Source of the DNA: Streptomyces asoensis
GTDB taxonomy: Bacteria; Actinomycetota; Actinomycetes; Streptomycetales; Streptomycetaceae
Direction of reading: 5' to 3'
DNA: 64,000 nt
NCBI RefSeq assembly: GCF_016860545.1
Contig: NZ_BNEB01000005.1
Location: forward strand, 1,116,001-1,180,000
Part shown: positions 1-8,195 of the stretch, one piece after another
Layout of the letters: each line of letters starts with the position of its first letter
Position numbering within the stretch: the stretch's first letter is position 1
Made by a program: the position numbers and the translations under genes
Notes under the pieces: model-generated
Seen by the model: the letters and a program-made list of their open reading frames with translations, nothing else
Databases searched by the model: none
Told to the model about the DNA's origin: nothing

Positions 1-682
1 CGGCTGGGACCTGACCGCGCCGGGCGAACGCGCGACGGCGCTGCACGAGATCGGGCACGCGCTCGGCATGCAGCACGAACACCAGAGCCCGTTCGCCGGT
101 CTGCACTGGGACGACGAGGCCGTGTACGCCGATCTGGCGGGCCCGCCGAACTACTGGAGCCGGTCGCGCACCGACGTCAACGTCCTGCGCAAACTGGATC
201 CGGCCGAGGTCAACGGATCGGTGTGGGACTCCCAGTCCATCATGGAGTACGCCTTCCCGGCGGGCCTCATCCTGGAGCCGGAGCAGTTCCGCGGGGGCGT
301 GCACCCGTCGGGCGGGTTGTCGCCGATGGACAAGGAGTTCGTCCTCGGCTGGTACCCGCCGCCCGCGACGCCGCGGCCGCCCGCGCTGGTGCCGTACCGG
401 TCGGCGGCGCTGTCGCTGGCGCCGGGGGAACAGGCGGACTTCACCGTCGAGCCGCGTGAGACCCGCGAGTACACCGTCGCCACGTTCGGTGCGAGCGACT
501 CGATGGCCGTGCTGTTCGAGGAACGGGACGGCGAGCCCCGCTTCCTCGCGGGGCACGACGACGGGGGCACCGCGCACAACGCCACGATCCGGGCCCGGCT
601 GGTGAAGGGCCGCCGCTACGTCGTGCGCGTACGCCTGTACTCCGGCTGGGGTTCGGGCGAGACGGCACTCATGTGCTGGTGA
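1..682 (+). CDS. Metzincin (astacin-like M12) zinc protease, 5' truncated by window edge
   Basis: The frame is open from base 2, so the N-terminus lies outside the window; about 226 C-terminal residues are present. The zinc site HEIGHALGMQHEH is complete: three histidine ligands, the catalytic Glu and the Gly of the HExxHxxGxxH signature, followed by another His as in astacins. A Met-turn-like SIMEY follows about 60 residues later, as expected for metzincins. After the catalytic part (to about base 370) comes a beta-rich tail of roughly 100 residues that may be a small accessory or prepeptidase-type domain. The protein is probably secreted, but the signal peptide cannot be seen. It is convergent with the LLM gene that follows. 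Family is clear; substrate unknown. Confidence 0.85.
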   Translation, partial: GWDLTAPGERATALHEIGHALGMQHEHQSPFAGLHWDDEAVYADLAGPPNYWSRSRTDVNVLRKLDPAEVNGSVWDSQSIMEYAFPAGLILEPEQFRGGVHPSGGLSPMDKEFVLGWYPPPATPRPPALVPYRSAALSLAPGEQADFTVEPRETREYTVATFGASDSMAVLFEERDGEPRFLAGHDDGGTAHNATIRARLVKGRRYVVRVRLYSGWGSGETALMCW

Positions 683-721
683 GCCGCAAGGCCACACGAA
701 GACCGCAGTCCGGCGCCGGGG

Positions 722-776
722 GGTGCGCCGGGGGCACGTCGCCTTCGGGGGAGGGAGACGTGTCCCCGGCCGCACC
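722..776. terminator. Imperfect inverted repeat between convergent genes
   Basis: Two arms of about 19 bases (722-740 and 757-776) pair with few mismatches around a G-rich loop. They lie exactly between the convergent protease and LLM genes, so a bidirectional terminator is the simplest reading. Confidence 0.55.
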
Positions 777-818
777 GGCGCCTCGGCCCCGCGGCAGCCG
801 TCGGCGGTCGGCCCGGGG

Positions 819-1952
819 TCAGTGGCCCCGGCGGCGCCACTCCCGCGCGAGCAGTTCGTAGGAGCGGACACGGTCCGCGTGGCCGTGGGTGAGGGTGGTG
901 ACCAGCAGTTCGTCGGCGCCGGTGGCCTCCTGGAGCTGCTCCAGGAGGTCGGCCACCCGGGCCGGGGAGCCGACGAACCGGGTGTCGATCCGGTCCTGGA
1001 CGAGATCCCGGTCCTCCTCGGTCCAGACGTGGGCGCGTGCCTCCTCGGGCGTCGGGTAGGGGACGGCGCCCTCGGCGGTGCGGATGCTGCGCACCCACAG
1101 GCCGTAGCCGGCGGCGAGTTCGCTGGCGCGGTCGTCGTCCTCGGCGACGACGACGTCGGCGGAGACACTGACGTACGGCGTGTCCAGGGCGGCGGACGGT
1201 TTGAAGCGGGCCCGGTAGCCGTCCACCGCCTCCAGGACGGTGGCGGGGCTGACGTGGTAGTTCGCGGCGAAGCGCAGCCCCCGGTCACCCGCGACCTGCG
1301 CGCTCTGTCCGCCGCTGCTGCCCAGGATCCACACGTCGACGTCGGCACCCTCGCCGGGTACGACATGTGCCTCGACGCCCTCCGGGGAGCGGTAGGTGCC
1401 GGCCAGCAGGGCGAGGACGTCGTCGACCTGCTCGGCGTAGTCCTGCGACTCGGCGTGGGGCAGCAGGAGCAGTCTGCGGTGCAGGGCGATCCGCGGCGAG
1501 CCCAGGAGGCGTTCGAAGGAGAAGCGGGGCGGGATCAGCAGGCCGTTGGGGGCCCGGCCGTCGACGACCGGGGTGGCCGCGGGCGGCGGACTCCCCGGCT
1601 CGCCGGGCGGCCGGCCGCCCGAGCGGCCGAGGCCCAGGTCGAAGCGGCCGGGGTGCAGCGCGTCGAGCAGGCCGAACTCCTCCACCGTGGACAGGGCGGT
1701 GCGGTGGCCCAGCTGTACGGCGCCCGAGCCGAGCCGGATGGTGGAGGTGGCGGCCGCGGTCAGGGCCAGGAGGACGGCCGGGGACGTGCCCGCGACACCG
1801 GGGTTGAGGTGGTGCTCGGCGAACCAGTAGCGGGCGTATCCGAGGCCTTCGGTCCGCCGGGCCAGGTCGATGGAGTTGCGCAGGGCCTGCGCGGCCGTCG
1901 ATCCGGAGGAGACGGGCACCAGGTCGAGGACGCCGAGCGGGATCTCAGTCAC
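819..1952 (-). CDS. LLM-class flavin-dependent oxidoreductase (MsnO8/YtmO-like)
   Basis: The 377-residue protein has the luciferase-like TIM barrel pattern of the small MsnO8 subgroup: N-terminal GVLDLVPVSSG, WFAEHHLNPGVAGTSP near residue 44, LGSGAVQLGH near 75 and HPGRFDLGLGR near 100. Such enzymes use reduced FMN to oxygenate small substrates and depend on a separate flavin reductase, which is not seen here. The GTG start is fixed by GGAGG six bases upstream. It is the last gene of the transporter/monooxygenase block, 45 bases after the NtaA-like gene. YtmO in the Bacillus S-substituted cysteine operon belongs to this type. The role in organosulfur oxidation is inferred from context. Confidence 0.85.
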   Translation of the reverse strand: MTEIPLGVLDLVPVSSGSTAAQALRNSIDLARRTEGLGYARYWFAEHHLNPGVAGTSPAVLLALTAAATSTIRLGSGAVQLGHRTALSTVEEFGLLDALHPGRFDLGLGRSGGRPPGEPGSPPPAATPVVDGRAPNGLLIPPRFSFERLLGSPRIALHRRLLLLPHAESQDYAEQVDDVLALLAGTYRSPEGVEAHVVPGEGADVDVWILGSSGGQSAQVAGDRGLRFAANYHVSPATVLEAVDGYRARFKPSAALDTPYVSVSADVVVAEDDDRASELAAGYGLWVRSIRTAEGAVPYPTPEEARAHVWTEEDRDLVQDRIDTRFVGSPARVADLLEQLQEATGADELLVTTLTHGHADRVRSYELLAREWRRRGH

Positions 1953-1997
1953 AGGCCGCCTCCCCCACGGCCGGCGGACGGGTGGCGGCGCGGGGCC

Positions 1998-3371
1998 TCA
2001 CGAGGCCGCCCGCTCGGCGGCGGAGTCGTCCGGGTGGGCGAGGCCGAGGTGGTCCCTGAGCGTGGTGCCCTCGTACTCGGTGCGGAAGACGCCTCGTTCC
2101 TGGAGGAGCGGGACGACGTGGTCGGCGAAGCCGTCGAGGCCGCTCGGGGTGATGTGCGGGACGAGGATGAAGCCGTCGGCGGCGTCGGCCTGGACGTACT
2201 CGTCGATCGTGCGGGCGACGGTTTCCGGGGAGCCGACGAAGTTCTGGCGGTTGCCGGTCTCGATGACCAGGTCACGGATCGACCAGTTGTGGGCCTGCGC
2301 CAGCTCGCGCCACTCCCGGGCGGTGGCCAGCGGGTCGCGGTACATCCGCACCTGGGCGCGGCCGCGTGCGATGTGGTGCTCGCCGGGGTCGGGGTCGATG
2401 TCGGGCAGGGGGCCGTCGGGGTCGTAGCCGGACAGGTCCCTGTTCCAGACGAACTCCAGGTGCTTGAGGGCGGTGGCGCCGCTGACCTGCCGGCGGCGCA
2501 CGTCCTTGGCGATCTCCTCGGCCTCGGCGTCGGTGTCGCCCAGGACGAAGCTCGCGGCAGGCAGGATCAGCAGCTGGTCGGAGCGCCGGCCGTAGGCGGC
2601 CAGGCGGGACTTGACGTCGCGGTAGAAGGCCCGGCCGGCGTCGAGGGTGGCGTGCCGGCTGAAGATCGCGTCGGCGGTGGAGGCGGCGAACTCGCGGCCT
2701 TCGTCGGAGTCCCCGGCCTGGAAGATCACCGGGCGGCCCTGGGGGCTGCGCGGGACGTTGAACCGGCCCCGGATGTCGAACTGCGGGCCTTCGTGGACGA
2801 AGGCTCCGGCCCTGGCGTCCGTGAGGAAGGTGCCGGTGCTCTGGTCGGCGACGATCTCGTCGCCCCGCCAGGAGTCGAAGAGCTCGCCCGCGGTGGCGAG
2901 GAACTCCTTGGCCCGGGAGTAGCGCTCGTCCTGCGGGAGGAAGCCGCCCCGGCGGAAGTTCTCCCCGGTGAAGGCGTCCCAGGACGTGACGACGTTCCAC
3001 GCGGCGCGGCCGTCGGAGAGGTGGTCCAGGCTGGCGAACTGGCGGGCCACCTCGTAGGGCTCGTTGAAGGTGGAGTTGATGGTGCCGGTGAGACCGAGGC
3101 GTTCGGTGACGGCGGCGAGCGCGGCGAGGATCGTGAAGGTGTCGGGGCGGCCGACCACGTCGAGGTCGTATATCCGGCCGCCCTGCTCGCGCAGCCGCAG
3201 CCCCTCGGCGAGGAAGAGGAAGTCGAACTTGGCCCGTTCGGCGGTGCGGGCGAAGTGGGCGAAGGAGTCGAACTCGATGTGGCTGCCGGCCTTCGGGTCG
3301 CTCCACACGGTGGTGTTGTTGACACCGGGGAAGTGCGCGGCCAGGTGGATCTGCTTGCGGGGCTTGCTCAT
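1998..3371 (-). CDS. NtaA/SnaA/DszA-family FMN-dependent monooxygenase (YtnJ-like)
   Basis: At 457 residues this has the usual length of the NtaA/SnaA/DszA group, a two-component monooxygenase family acting on nitrilotriacetate, pristinamycin, dibenzothiophene sulfone and S-alkyl cysteines. Recognisable stretches are AAHFPGVNNTTVW near the N-terminus, FDFLFLAEGLRLR near residue 50, the SDGRAAWNVVTSWD segment near 140, and PVIFQAGDSDEGREFAA near 235. A strong ribosome site (GGGAGGGAG) precedes the ATG. It lies between two other LLM genes behind a polar amino-acid ABC transporter, the same combination as the ytm/sna operons that use S-modified cysteines. Substrate is inferred only. Confidence 0.9.
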   Translation of the reverse strand: MSKPRKQIHLAAHFPGVNNTTVWSDPKAGSHIEFDSFAHFARTAERAKFDFLFLAEGLRLREQGGRIYDLDVVGRPDTFTILAALAAVTERLGLTGTINSTFNEPYEVARQFASLDHLSDGRAAWNVVTSWDAFTGENFRRGGFLPQDERYSRAKEFLATAGELFDSWRGDEIVADQSTGTFLTDARAGAFVHEGPQFDIRGRFNVPRSPQGRPVIFQAGDSDEGREFAASTADAIFSRHATLDAGRAFYRDVKSRLAAYGRRSDQLLILPAASFVLGDTDAEAEEIAKDVRRRQVSGATALKHLEFVWNRDLSGYDPDGPLPDIDPDPGEHHIARGRAQVRMYRDPLATAREWRELAQAHNWSIRDLVIETGNRQNFVGSPETVARTIDEYVQADAADGFILVPHITPSGLDGFADHVVPLLQERGVFRTEYEGTTLRDHLGLAHPDDSAAERAAS

Positions 3372-3389
3372 GGTGGGTCTCCCTCCCGC

Positions 3390-4598
3390 TCAGGCGTGGG
3401 CCGGGGCGGCGTAGCGGTTGGCGGGGCGGGTCAGGCCGAGCAGCCCGCGCAGGGTGTCGGCCTCGTAGGCCGTGCGGAAGGCGCCGCGGCGCTGGAGTTC
3501 GGGGACGAGGCCCCGGGTGATGGCCGGGAGGTCGTGGCCGGCGACGGCGGGGCGCAGCCGGAACCCGGTCAGGCCGGTCGCCCGGAGTTCCTGGAGCAGG
3601 TCGGCGAGTTGGGCGGGGGAGCCGGTGAAGACGCGGGCGTCGCTGCGGTACTCCTCGCCGGCGAGGGTGTCGAGGCGGTCGCGGCGGGCCGCGGCCTCGG
3701 CCGGGTCGTCGTCGAGGAAGACCACCAGGTCGGCGAAGAGGTGCAGCGGCTCGGCGGCGCGGCCCGCCCGCTCCTGCTCGGCGCGGACCTCGGCGACGAT
3801 CGCCCGGGCGTGGTCGCCGTCGCGCGGGGTGACGTAGCCGACGTCGGTGGCGCGGGCGACCAGGCGGTAGGGGACGGTGTCGTGCGCGAGGGCGGTGACC
3901 GGGGGCTGGCCCTGTGGCGGCCGCGGGGTGATGGAGGGCCCCTTGACGCTGAAGTGCCTGCCCTCGAAGTCGATGTGGTGGAGTTTGTCGCGGTCGATGA
4001 ACCGGCCGGTCGCGACGTCCCGGATCTCCGCGTCGTCCTCCCAGCTGTCCCACAGGCGGCGCACGGCCTCGACCCAGTCGGCTGCCTCGTCGAACAGGTC
4101 GGTCACCAGGTCCTGGGTGGCCGGGTCGTCGTAGGCGGTGATGCGGGGGATCGTGCGGCGGCCGAAGTGGGCGGCTTCGGTGGGGCGGGCGGTGATCTGG
4201 ACGCGCAGTCCGGCGCGGCCGCCGCTCACGTAGTCGAGGGTGGCGATGGCCTTGGAGAGGTGGAAGGGCTCGGTGTGGGTGACCACCGCGGTCGGGACCA
4301 GGCCGATGTGGCGGGTGAGCGGGGCGACGCGGGAGGCGACGAGGACGGCGTCGAGGCGGCCGCGGACCTGGTCGGTGCGGTCGTCGGGGTCCAGGAAGTG
4401 GGAGGACTGCGGTCCGAGGCCGTCCTCGATGGTCACGAAGTCGAGCAGTCCGCGCTCGGCTTCGGCGACCAGGTCGGCCCAGTAGCGGGCGGAGAACAGC
4501 TCACGGGGGCGGGCGACGGGCTCACGCCAGGAGGCGGGGTGCCAGCCGGTGCCGTCCAGGGCGACGGCGAGATGCAGCGGGGATGAGGTCGAGGACAC
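3390..4598 (-). CDS. LLM-class flavin-dependent monooxygenase, NtaA-related
   Basis: A 402-residue luciferase-like protein. The start is taken at a GTG (4598) because AGGAAGG lies seven bases upstream; a more upstream ATG at 4667 would add 23 residues that do not look like the family. The N-terminus LHLAVALDGTGWHPASWREP resembles NtaA-type monooxygenases, with FVTIEDGLG (substrate/FMN region) near residue 55 and LDYVSGGRAGLRV near 120. It is 18 bases from the next gene, so the two are probably translated from one message. A strong hairpin (4679-4709) separates it from the transporter genes and may lower its expression relative to them. Confidence 0.85.
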   Translation of the reverse strand: MSSTSSPLHLAVALDGTGWHPASWREPVARPRELFSARYWADLVAEAERGLLDFVTIEDGLGPQSSHFLDPDDRTDQVRGRLDAVLVASRVAPLTRHIGLVPTAVVTHTEPFHLSKAIATLDYVSGGRAGLRVQITARPTEAAHFGRRTIPRITAYDDPATQDLVTDLFDEAADWVEAVRRLWDSWEDDAEIRDVATGRFIDRDKLHHIDFEGRHFSVKGPSITPRPPQGQPPVTALAHDTVPYRLVARATDVGYVTPRDGDHARAIVAEVRAEQERAGRAAEPLHLFADLVVFLDDDPAEAAARRDRLDTLAGEEYRSDARVFTGSPAQLADLLQELRATGLTGFRLRPAVAGHDLPAITRGLVPELQRRGAFRTAYEADTLRGLLGLTRPANRYAAPAHA

Positions 4599-4678
4599 GA
4601 GGGTGCCTTCCTGGAGGGTCCGGCCGAGGGCCGGGGAGGGGTCGGCGGCTGCCGGCGCGCCGGCCACGCGCCGGTCGG

Positions 4679-4709
4679 GTCGGCCCGCGCGGGGAGGGCG
4701 CGGGCCGAC
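4679..4709 (-). terminator. GC-rich hairpin between solute-binding protein and monooxygenase genes
   Basis: A perfect 12-bp stem (arms 4679-4690 and 4698-4709) with a 7-base loop lies directly after the stop of the binding-protein gene. No clear U-run follows, so it may be a partial terminator or a 3'-end stabiliser that keeps binding-protein mRNA in excess, as often seen in ABC operons. Confidence 0.5.
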
Positions 4710-4715
4710 GGTCCG

Positions 4716-5741
4716 TCAGGAGTTGTCCAGCGGGAGTCCCGGCGGGTTGATCTCGGACTTGGCGACGGCCTCGTTCGAGAGGTTGTAGGCGGCCAGCCAC
4801 TTGGCGTACTGCCCGCTCTTGATGAGGTGGTTGATGGCGTCCGCCACCGGCTTGGCCAGGCCGCTGTCCTTCTTGGCGGTGGCGGCGATCAGGCCCTGGA
4901 GCGTCTCGCCGGCCCCGGAGAAGGTGCCGGCGCTGCGCGTGGCGTTGGCCGTGCCCGCGGTCTTGGCGACGTTGTAGGCGATGCCGGGGTTGGGTCCGAA
5001 GAACGCGTCGATCTTGCCGCTGTTGAGTGCCAGGTAGATGCCGTTGCGGTCCGGGTAGTACTTGATGGTGAGCTTCTTGCCCTCGGACTCCAGCTTCTTC
5101 TTCCACTCCAGGAGGATCTTCTCCTGGTTGGTGCCGGAGCCGACGGTGACGGTCAGGCCGGCGAGCTTCGCGTAGTCGCCGTCGAAGTTCCACTTGCTGG
5201 ACTTCTTCACCTCCCAGCCGAGGTTGTCCTGGCGGTAGGAGGCGAACTCGTACTTCTTCTTGCGCTCCTCGGTGTCGGTGACGTTAGAGAAGGCGACGTC
5301 GACCTTGCCGCTGTCGATGCCGACGAAGAGGTTCTCCCAGGTGAAGTTCTTCGTCTCGGGCTTCAGGCCGAGGACGGCGGCGACCAGGCGGCCGAGGTCG
5401 GGCTCGGCGCCGGTGAGGGTCTTCTGGTCGTCGCCGACGTAGGCCAGCGGGGCGAAGCCGGAGGGCAGTGCGCCGATGCCGATGGTCAGCTTGCCGCTCT
5501 TCTTGACGGCGGCGGGCAGTTCGTCGCTGATGGACTTGACCTCGGTGACCTTCAGGTCGGTCTCCTTGGCGGCGCCGTTGGAGACGCGGCCGATGGTCAC
5601 GCTGCCTGCGGCGGCGCTGTCGGTCCCGGTGGCCGCTTCGCTGTCCCCACCGCAGGCGGCGAGCCCGGTGGCGAGGGTGGCGACCGCGGTCGCCGCGGTG
5701 ATGCCGCGGATCAGGCTGCGTCGGGTGAAGTGGGCAGACAT
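4716..5741 (-). CDS. Polar amino-acid type ABC transporter substrate-binding lipoprotein
   Basis: 341 residues. ATG at 5741 is chosen because AGGA lies just upstream and the N-terminus then forms a signal peptide: RRSLIRG (possible twin-arginine motif), a hydrophobic Ala/Thr stretch, and a lipobox ending LAAC, so the mature protein would be lipid-anchored outside the membrane. The rest fits the SBP_bac_3 fold: GKLTIGIGALPSGFAPLAYVG, then GAEPDLGRLVAAVLG, and DVAFSNVTDTEERKKKYEFA, a hallmark of polar amino-acid binding proteins. It follows the ATPase gene by about 95 bases. A ligand such as an S-substituted cysteine or other sulfur amino acid is inferred from the upstream riboswitch and the monooxygenases downstream. 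Confidence 0.9.
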   Translation of the reverse strand: MSAHFTRRSLIRGITAATAVATLATGLAACGGDSEAATGTDSAAAGSVTIGRVSNGAAKETDLKVTEVKSISDELPAAVKKSGKLTIGIGALPSGFAPLAYVGDDQKTLTGAEPDLGRLVAAVLGLKPETKNFTWENLFVGIDSGKVDVAFSNVTDTEERKKKYEFASYRQDNLGWEVKKSSKWNFDGDYAKLAGLTVTVGSGTNQEKILLEWKKKLESEGKKLTIKYYPDRNGIYLALNSGKIDAFFGPNPGIAYNVAKTAGTANATRSAGTFSGAGETLQGLIAATAKKDSGLAKPVADAINHLIKSGQYAKWLAAYNLSNEAVAKSEINPPGLPLDNS

Positions 5742-5835
5742 GGCCGTCCTTTGTGACTGGAGGAGAGGGTGGTGGCGTGGGGGGAGGTCGTGATGTGCCG
5801 GGGTCCGGGCGGCTCGGTGCGCGAGCGCCTCGGGA

Positions 5836-6639
5836 TCAGAGCACCTTGCTGAGGAACTCCCGGGTCCGCTCGTGGCGCGGCCGGTCGAGGACCTCGCCGG
5901 GCGGGCCCTGTTCGAGGATCTTCCCGCCGTCGATGAAGACGACCTTGTCGGCGACCTCACGGGCGAAGCCGACCTCGTGGGTGACGACGACGAGCGTGGT
6001 GCCGCTGGTCGCCAGGTCCTTGATGACGGCGAGGACTTCGCCGACGAGTTCGGGGTCGAGGGCGGAGGTCGGCTCGTCGAAGAGGATGACGCCGGGGCGC
6101 AGCGCGAGGGCCCGGGCGATGGCGACGCGCTGCTGCTGGCCGCCGGACAGCTGCCTCGGGTAGGCGGCGGCCTTGTCGGCGAGGCCGACCCGGCCGAGGA
6201 GTTCGCGGGCCAGTTCGAGGGCCTGGGGCTTGGCGAGCCGGCCCGTGGCGACCGGCGCGGCGGCGACGTTGTCCAGCACGGTCAGGTGCGGGAACAGGTT
6301 GAAGTTCTGGAAGACGAAGCCGATCCGGGAGCGCTGGGCGAGGATGGCCCGTTCGCTCAGCTCGCGCAGCCGGTCGCCGTGCCTGCGGACGCCGATCGGC
6401 TCGCCGTTGACGCTGACGTAGCCGCTCTCGGGCTTCTCCAGGTGGTTGACGACCCGCAGCAGGGTGGACTTGCCGGAGCCGGACGGGCCGAGGATCACGG
6501 TGACCTCGCCGGGCCGCACGGTCAGGTTCACCCCGTCCAGGACCCGGTGGGCGCCGTACCACTTGTGCACGTCGTGCACCTCGACGGCGGCGGGGACGAT
6601 GTCGGTGGCCCCGGCGCTCCGTACGGTCTCGGCGGTCAT
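5836..6639 (-). CDS. Polar amino-acid ABC transporter ATP-binding protein
   Basis: 267 residues. Walker A GPSGSGKST is at residues 51-59, the Q-loop region reads FVFQNFNLFPHLTVLDNV, the ABC signature is LSGGQQQRVAIARAL, Walker B is VILFDEPTSALDPE, and the switch histidine is in VVTHEVGFA. The NFNLFPH form of the Q-loop is typical of polar amino-acid importers (GlnQ/TcyN type). ATG at 6639 overlaps the permease stop by four bases (ATGA), so translation is coupled. It would drive uptake through the permease encoded just upstream. Confidence 0.95.
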   Translation of the reverse strand: MTAETVRSAGATDIVPAAVEVHDVHKWYGAHRVLDGVNLTVRPGEVTVILGPSGSGKSTLLRVVNHLEKPESGYVSVNGEPIGVRRHGDRLRELSERAILAQRSRIGFVFQNFNLFPHLTVLDNVAAAPVATGRLAKPQALELARELLGRVGLADKAAAYPRQLSGGQQQRVAIARALALRPGVILFDEPTSALDPELVGEVLAVIKDLATSGTTLVVVTHEVGFAREVADKVVFIDGGKILEQGPPGEVLDRPRHERTREFLSKVL

Positions 6640-7616
6640 ACGGCGGCCTCCCGGCGGATGCGGGCCCGCAGGTCGGTGAGACCGGTCCGCAGCTTCTGCA
6701 ACGGTGTCGGCGGCAGGGACCGGGTGGCGCCCCGGGCGTAGTACCGCTCGACGTAGAACTGGACGACGGAGACGAGGCTGGTCAGGATCAGGTACCAGAC
6801 GGTGACCACGAGCAGCAGCGGCACGATGTCGCCGGGGTAGGTGGACCCCATGGTCTGCGCGGTGCCGAACAGGTCGAGCAGCGACACGTAGAAGACCAGC
6901 GAGGTGGACTTGACCAGGCCGATCAGCTGGTTGACGTAGTTCGGGGTGATCGACCGCAGGGCCTGCGGGAAGACGATCTTCCAGAACTGGTAGCCCCTGG
7001 GCAGGCCGAGCGCGGCGGCCGCCTCGTGCTGGCCCTGGTCGACGGAGAGGATGCCGCCGCGGACCACTTCGGCCGCGTAGGCGGCTTCGTTGAGGCTGAG
7101 GCCGACGACGGCGATCACCATGTCGGTGGCCAGCCGGGACTCGTCGAAGCGGAAGAACGCCGGGCCGAAGGGGACGCCCACGCTCAGGGTCTGGTAGAGG
7201 GCGCTGAAGTTGAAGAGGAAGAGCAGCACCACGATGAGCGGGATCGAGCGCAGCGCCCAGACGTAGGTCCAGCTGACGGCGCGCAGCACCGGGCTCTTCG
7301 AGAGCCGGGCGACGGCGAGCAGGATGCCGCCGAGCAGGCCGAGCACCGCGCTGTAGGCGGCCACTTCGAGGGTGATGAGCAGTCCGTCGAGGATCACCGG
7401 CCGCAGGAACCAGTAGCCGAAGCGGTCCCACTGGTAGAAGGGGTTGGAGACCAGGCCGTGGGCGAACTGCGCGACCAGGACGAGGACGACGGCGGTGGCG
7501 ATCCAGCGGCCCGGCCGGCGCAGCGGCTGGACGCGCTGGGCGGTGGGCTTGCGCGGGGGTGTGTCGACGACGGGTGCGGCCTCGGCGAGGGTCACGGCAC
7601 CTGGGGGTTCACTCAT
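6636..7616 (-). CDS. Polar amino-acid ABC transporter permease
   Basis: 326 residues. Start at 7616 (MSEPPG) follows a GGAG box; the cytoplasmic N-terminus of about 45 residues is proline-rich, then about five or six membrane segments follow. The EAA loop reads EAAAALGLPRGYQFWKIVFPQALR, the ATPase contact site of HisMQ-type permeases. SLNEAAYAAEVVRGGI just before it is a strong family marker. First gene after the SAM-IV riboswitch and leader peptide, and 4-base overlap with the ATPase gene. A single permease gene suggests a homodimeric channel. Confidence 0.93.
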   Translation of the reverse strand: MSEPPGAVTLAEAAPVVDTPPRKPTAQRVQPLRRPGRWIATAVVLVLVAQFAHGLVSNPFYQWDRFGYWFLRPVILDGLLITLEVAAYSAVLGLLGGILLAVARLSKSPVLRAVSWTYVWALRSIPLIVVLLFLFNFSALYQTLSVGVPFGPAFFRFDESRLATDMVIAVVGLSLNEAAYAAEVVRGGILSVDQGQHEAAAALGLPRGYQFWKIVFPQALRSITPNYVNQLIGLVKSTSLVFYVSLLDLFGTAQTMGSTYPGDIVPLLLVVTVWYLILTSLVSVVQFYVERYYARGATRSLPPTPLQKLRTGLTDLRARIRREAAV

Positions 7617-7822
7617 GAGGGGCTCCGGGAGTGGGACACCCCGGGTCACGGCAGGCGTGTGCGGCGGTGTGCGCTTCGGCGGGGCGGCGGGGACCGCTCG
7701 GCGGCAGCGCACGGGGCAGGGCGCACGGATGCGTACGAAGACCGGGGTGGGGCGGACAACGGCACACCGCTCGGGCGGTGTTCGTCAGGAACGCGGCGCG
7801 GGGCCGGGGGCGAGGGGTTCGT

Positions 7823-7972
7823 TCAGCCCCGACAGCGGGCGCGGCCCGGTGCGGTACACAGTGCGCTGTTCACGCGGAGGAGGTCGACGGCGCGGTTGGC
7901 GACGAGGATGTCGAGGTACGGCCGTACGCAGCCCCGGGAGCGGCGGGGCGCCGTCCGATGAGCTGCGTACAT
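7823..7972 (-). CDS. Leader peptide of the actinobacterial sulfur/cysteine type (49 aa)
   Basis: A small frame runs from an ATG at 7972 (a GTG three codons earlier is also in frame) to a TGA at 7823. It contains ANRAVDLLRVNSALC, which matches the conserved core of short uORF peptides known in front of sulfur-metabolism genes in Streptomyces and relatives (typically RRxVDLLRVxxALC). Cysteines fall at residues 15, 39 and 47. It lies between the SAM-IV aptamer (ending 8009) and the permease start (7616), so translation of its Cys codons could sense cysteine supply and control the operon by attenuation. The ribosome site is weak and the exact start is uncertain; the core motif is the evidence. 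Confidence 0.75.
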   Translation of the reverse strand: MYAAHRTAPRRSRGCVRPYLDILVANRAVDLLRVNSALCTAPGRARCRG

Positions 7973-8008
7973 GTCCGTCACCGTCTCTGGTTTCCGGCCC
8001 TCGAGAGA

Positions 8009-8128
8009 GCCTCGCGCTTACCGATTCGTCGTCACCGAAACGTCGGTCCGGTCGTCACCTGGGGCACCCCACCGCGGAGCGAGGGTTGCCGGTCGGCCAG
8101 CCAGGGCTTGTCACCGACACTCATGACC
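8009..8128 (-). promoter_or_regulatory. SAM-IV riboswitch
   Basis: On the minus strand a 120-nt element begins GGTCATGAGTG, continues with GACAAGCCC, CGGCAACCC, CCGCGGTGGGGTGCCCC and GTGACGACC, and ends at a small hairpin plus GTAAGCGCG. This is the order of conserved blocks and the overall length of the actinobacterial SAM-IV aptamer (about 119 nt). GGTCATGAG closes with the downstream GACGACC block as P1. It begins seven or so bases after the predicted transcription start and precedes a leader-peptide gene and an ABC transporter operon. High S-adenosylmethionine would be expected to switch the operon off. Confidence 0.95.
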
Positions 8129-8141
8129 GTTCTGGGCCGTA

Positions 8142-8171
8142 AGTTAAGACACTTGCCCGGTGGAATGTCAA
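8142..8171 (-). promoter_or_regulatory. Promoter of the riboswitch/ABC/monooxygenase operon
   Basis: A perfect -35 hexamer TTGACA (8171-8166) is followed after 18 bases by TTAACT (8147-8142). Transcription would start near 8135, just before the riboswitch at 8128, which supports the assignment. Confidence 0.75.
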
Positions 8172-8195
8172 CGGCTGTCCGGTGGATGGACCGGC

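Noticed and set aside
723..4586. Very long open frame on the plus strand opposite the LLM genes
   Set aside because: It runs antisense to three genes with clear family motifs and has low-complexity Gly/Val/Glu translation; such frames are a by-product of high GC.
5741..5960. Longer start for the binding protein
   Set aside because: The extension lacks a signal-peptide function and would bury the Tat/lipoprotein signal that begins at 5741.
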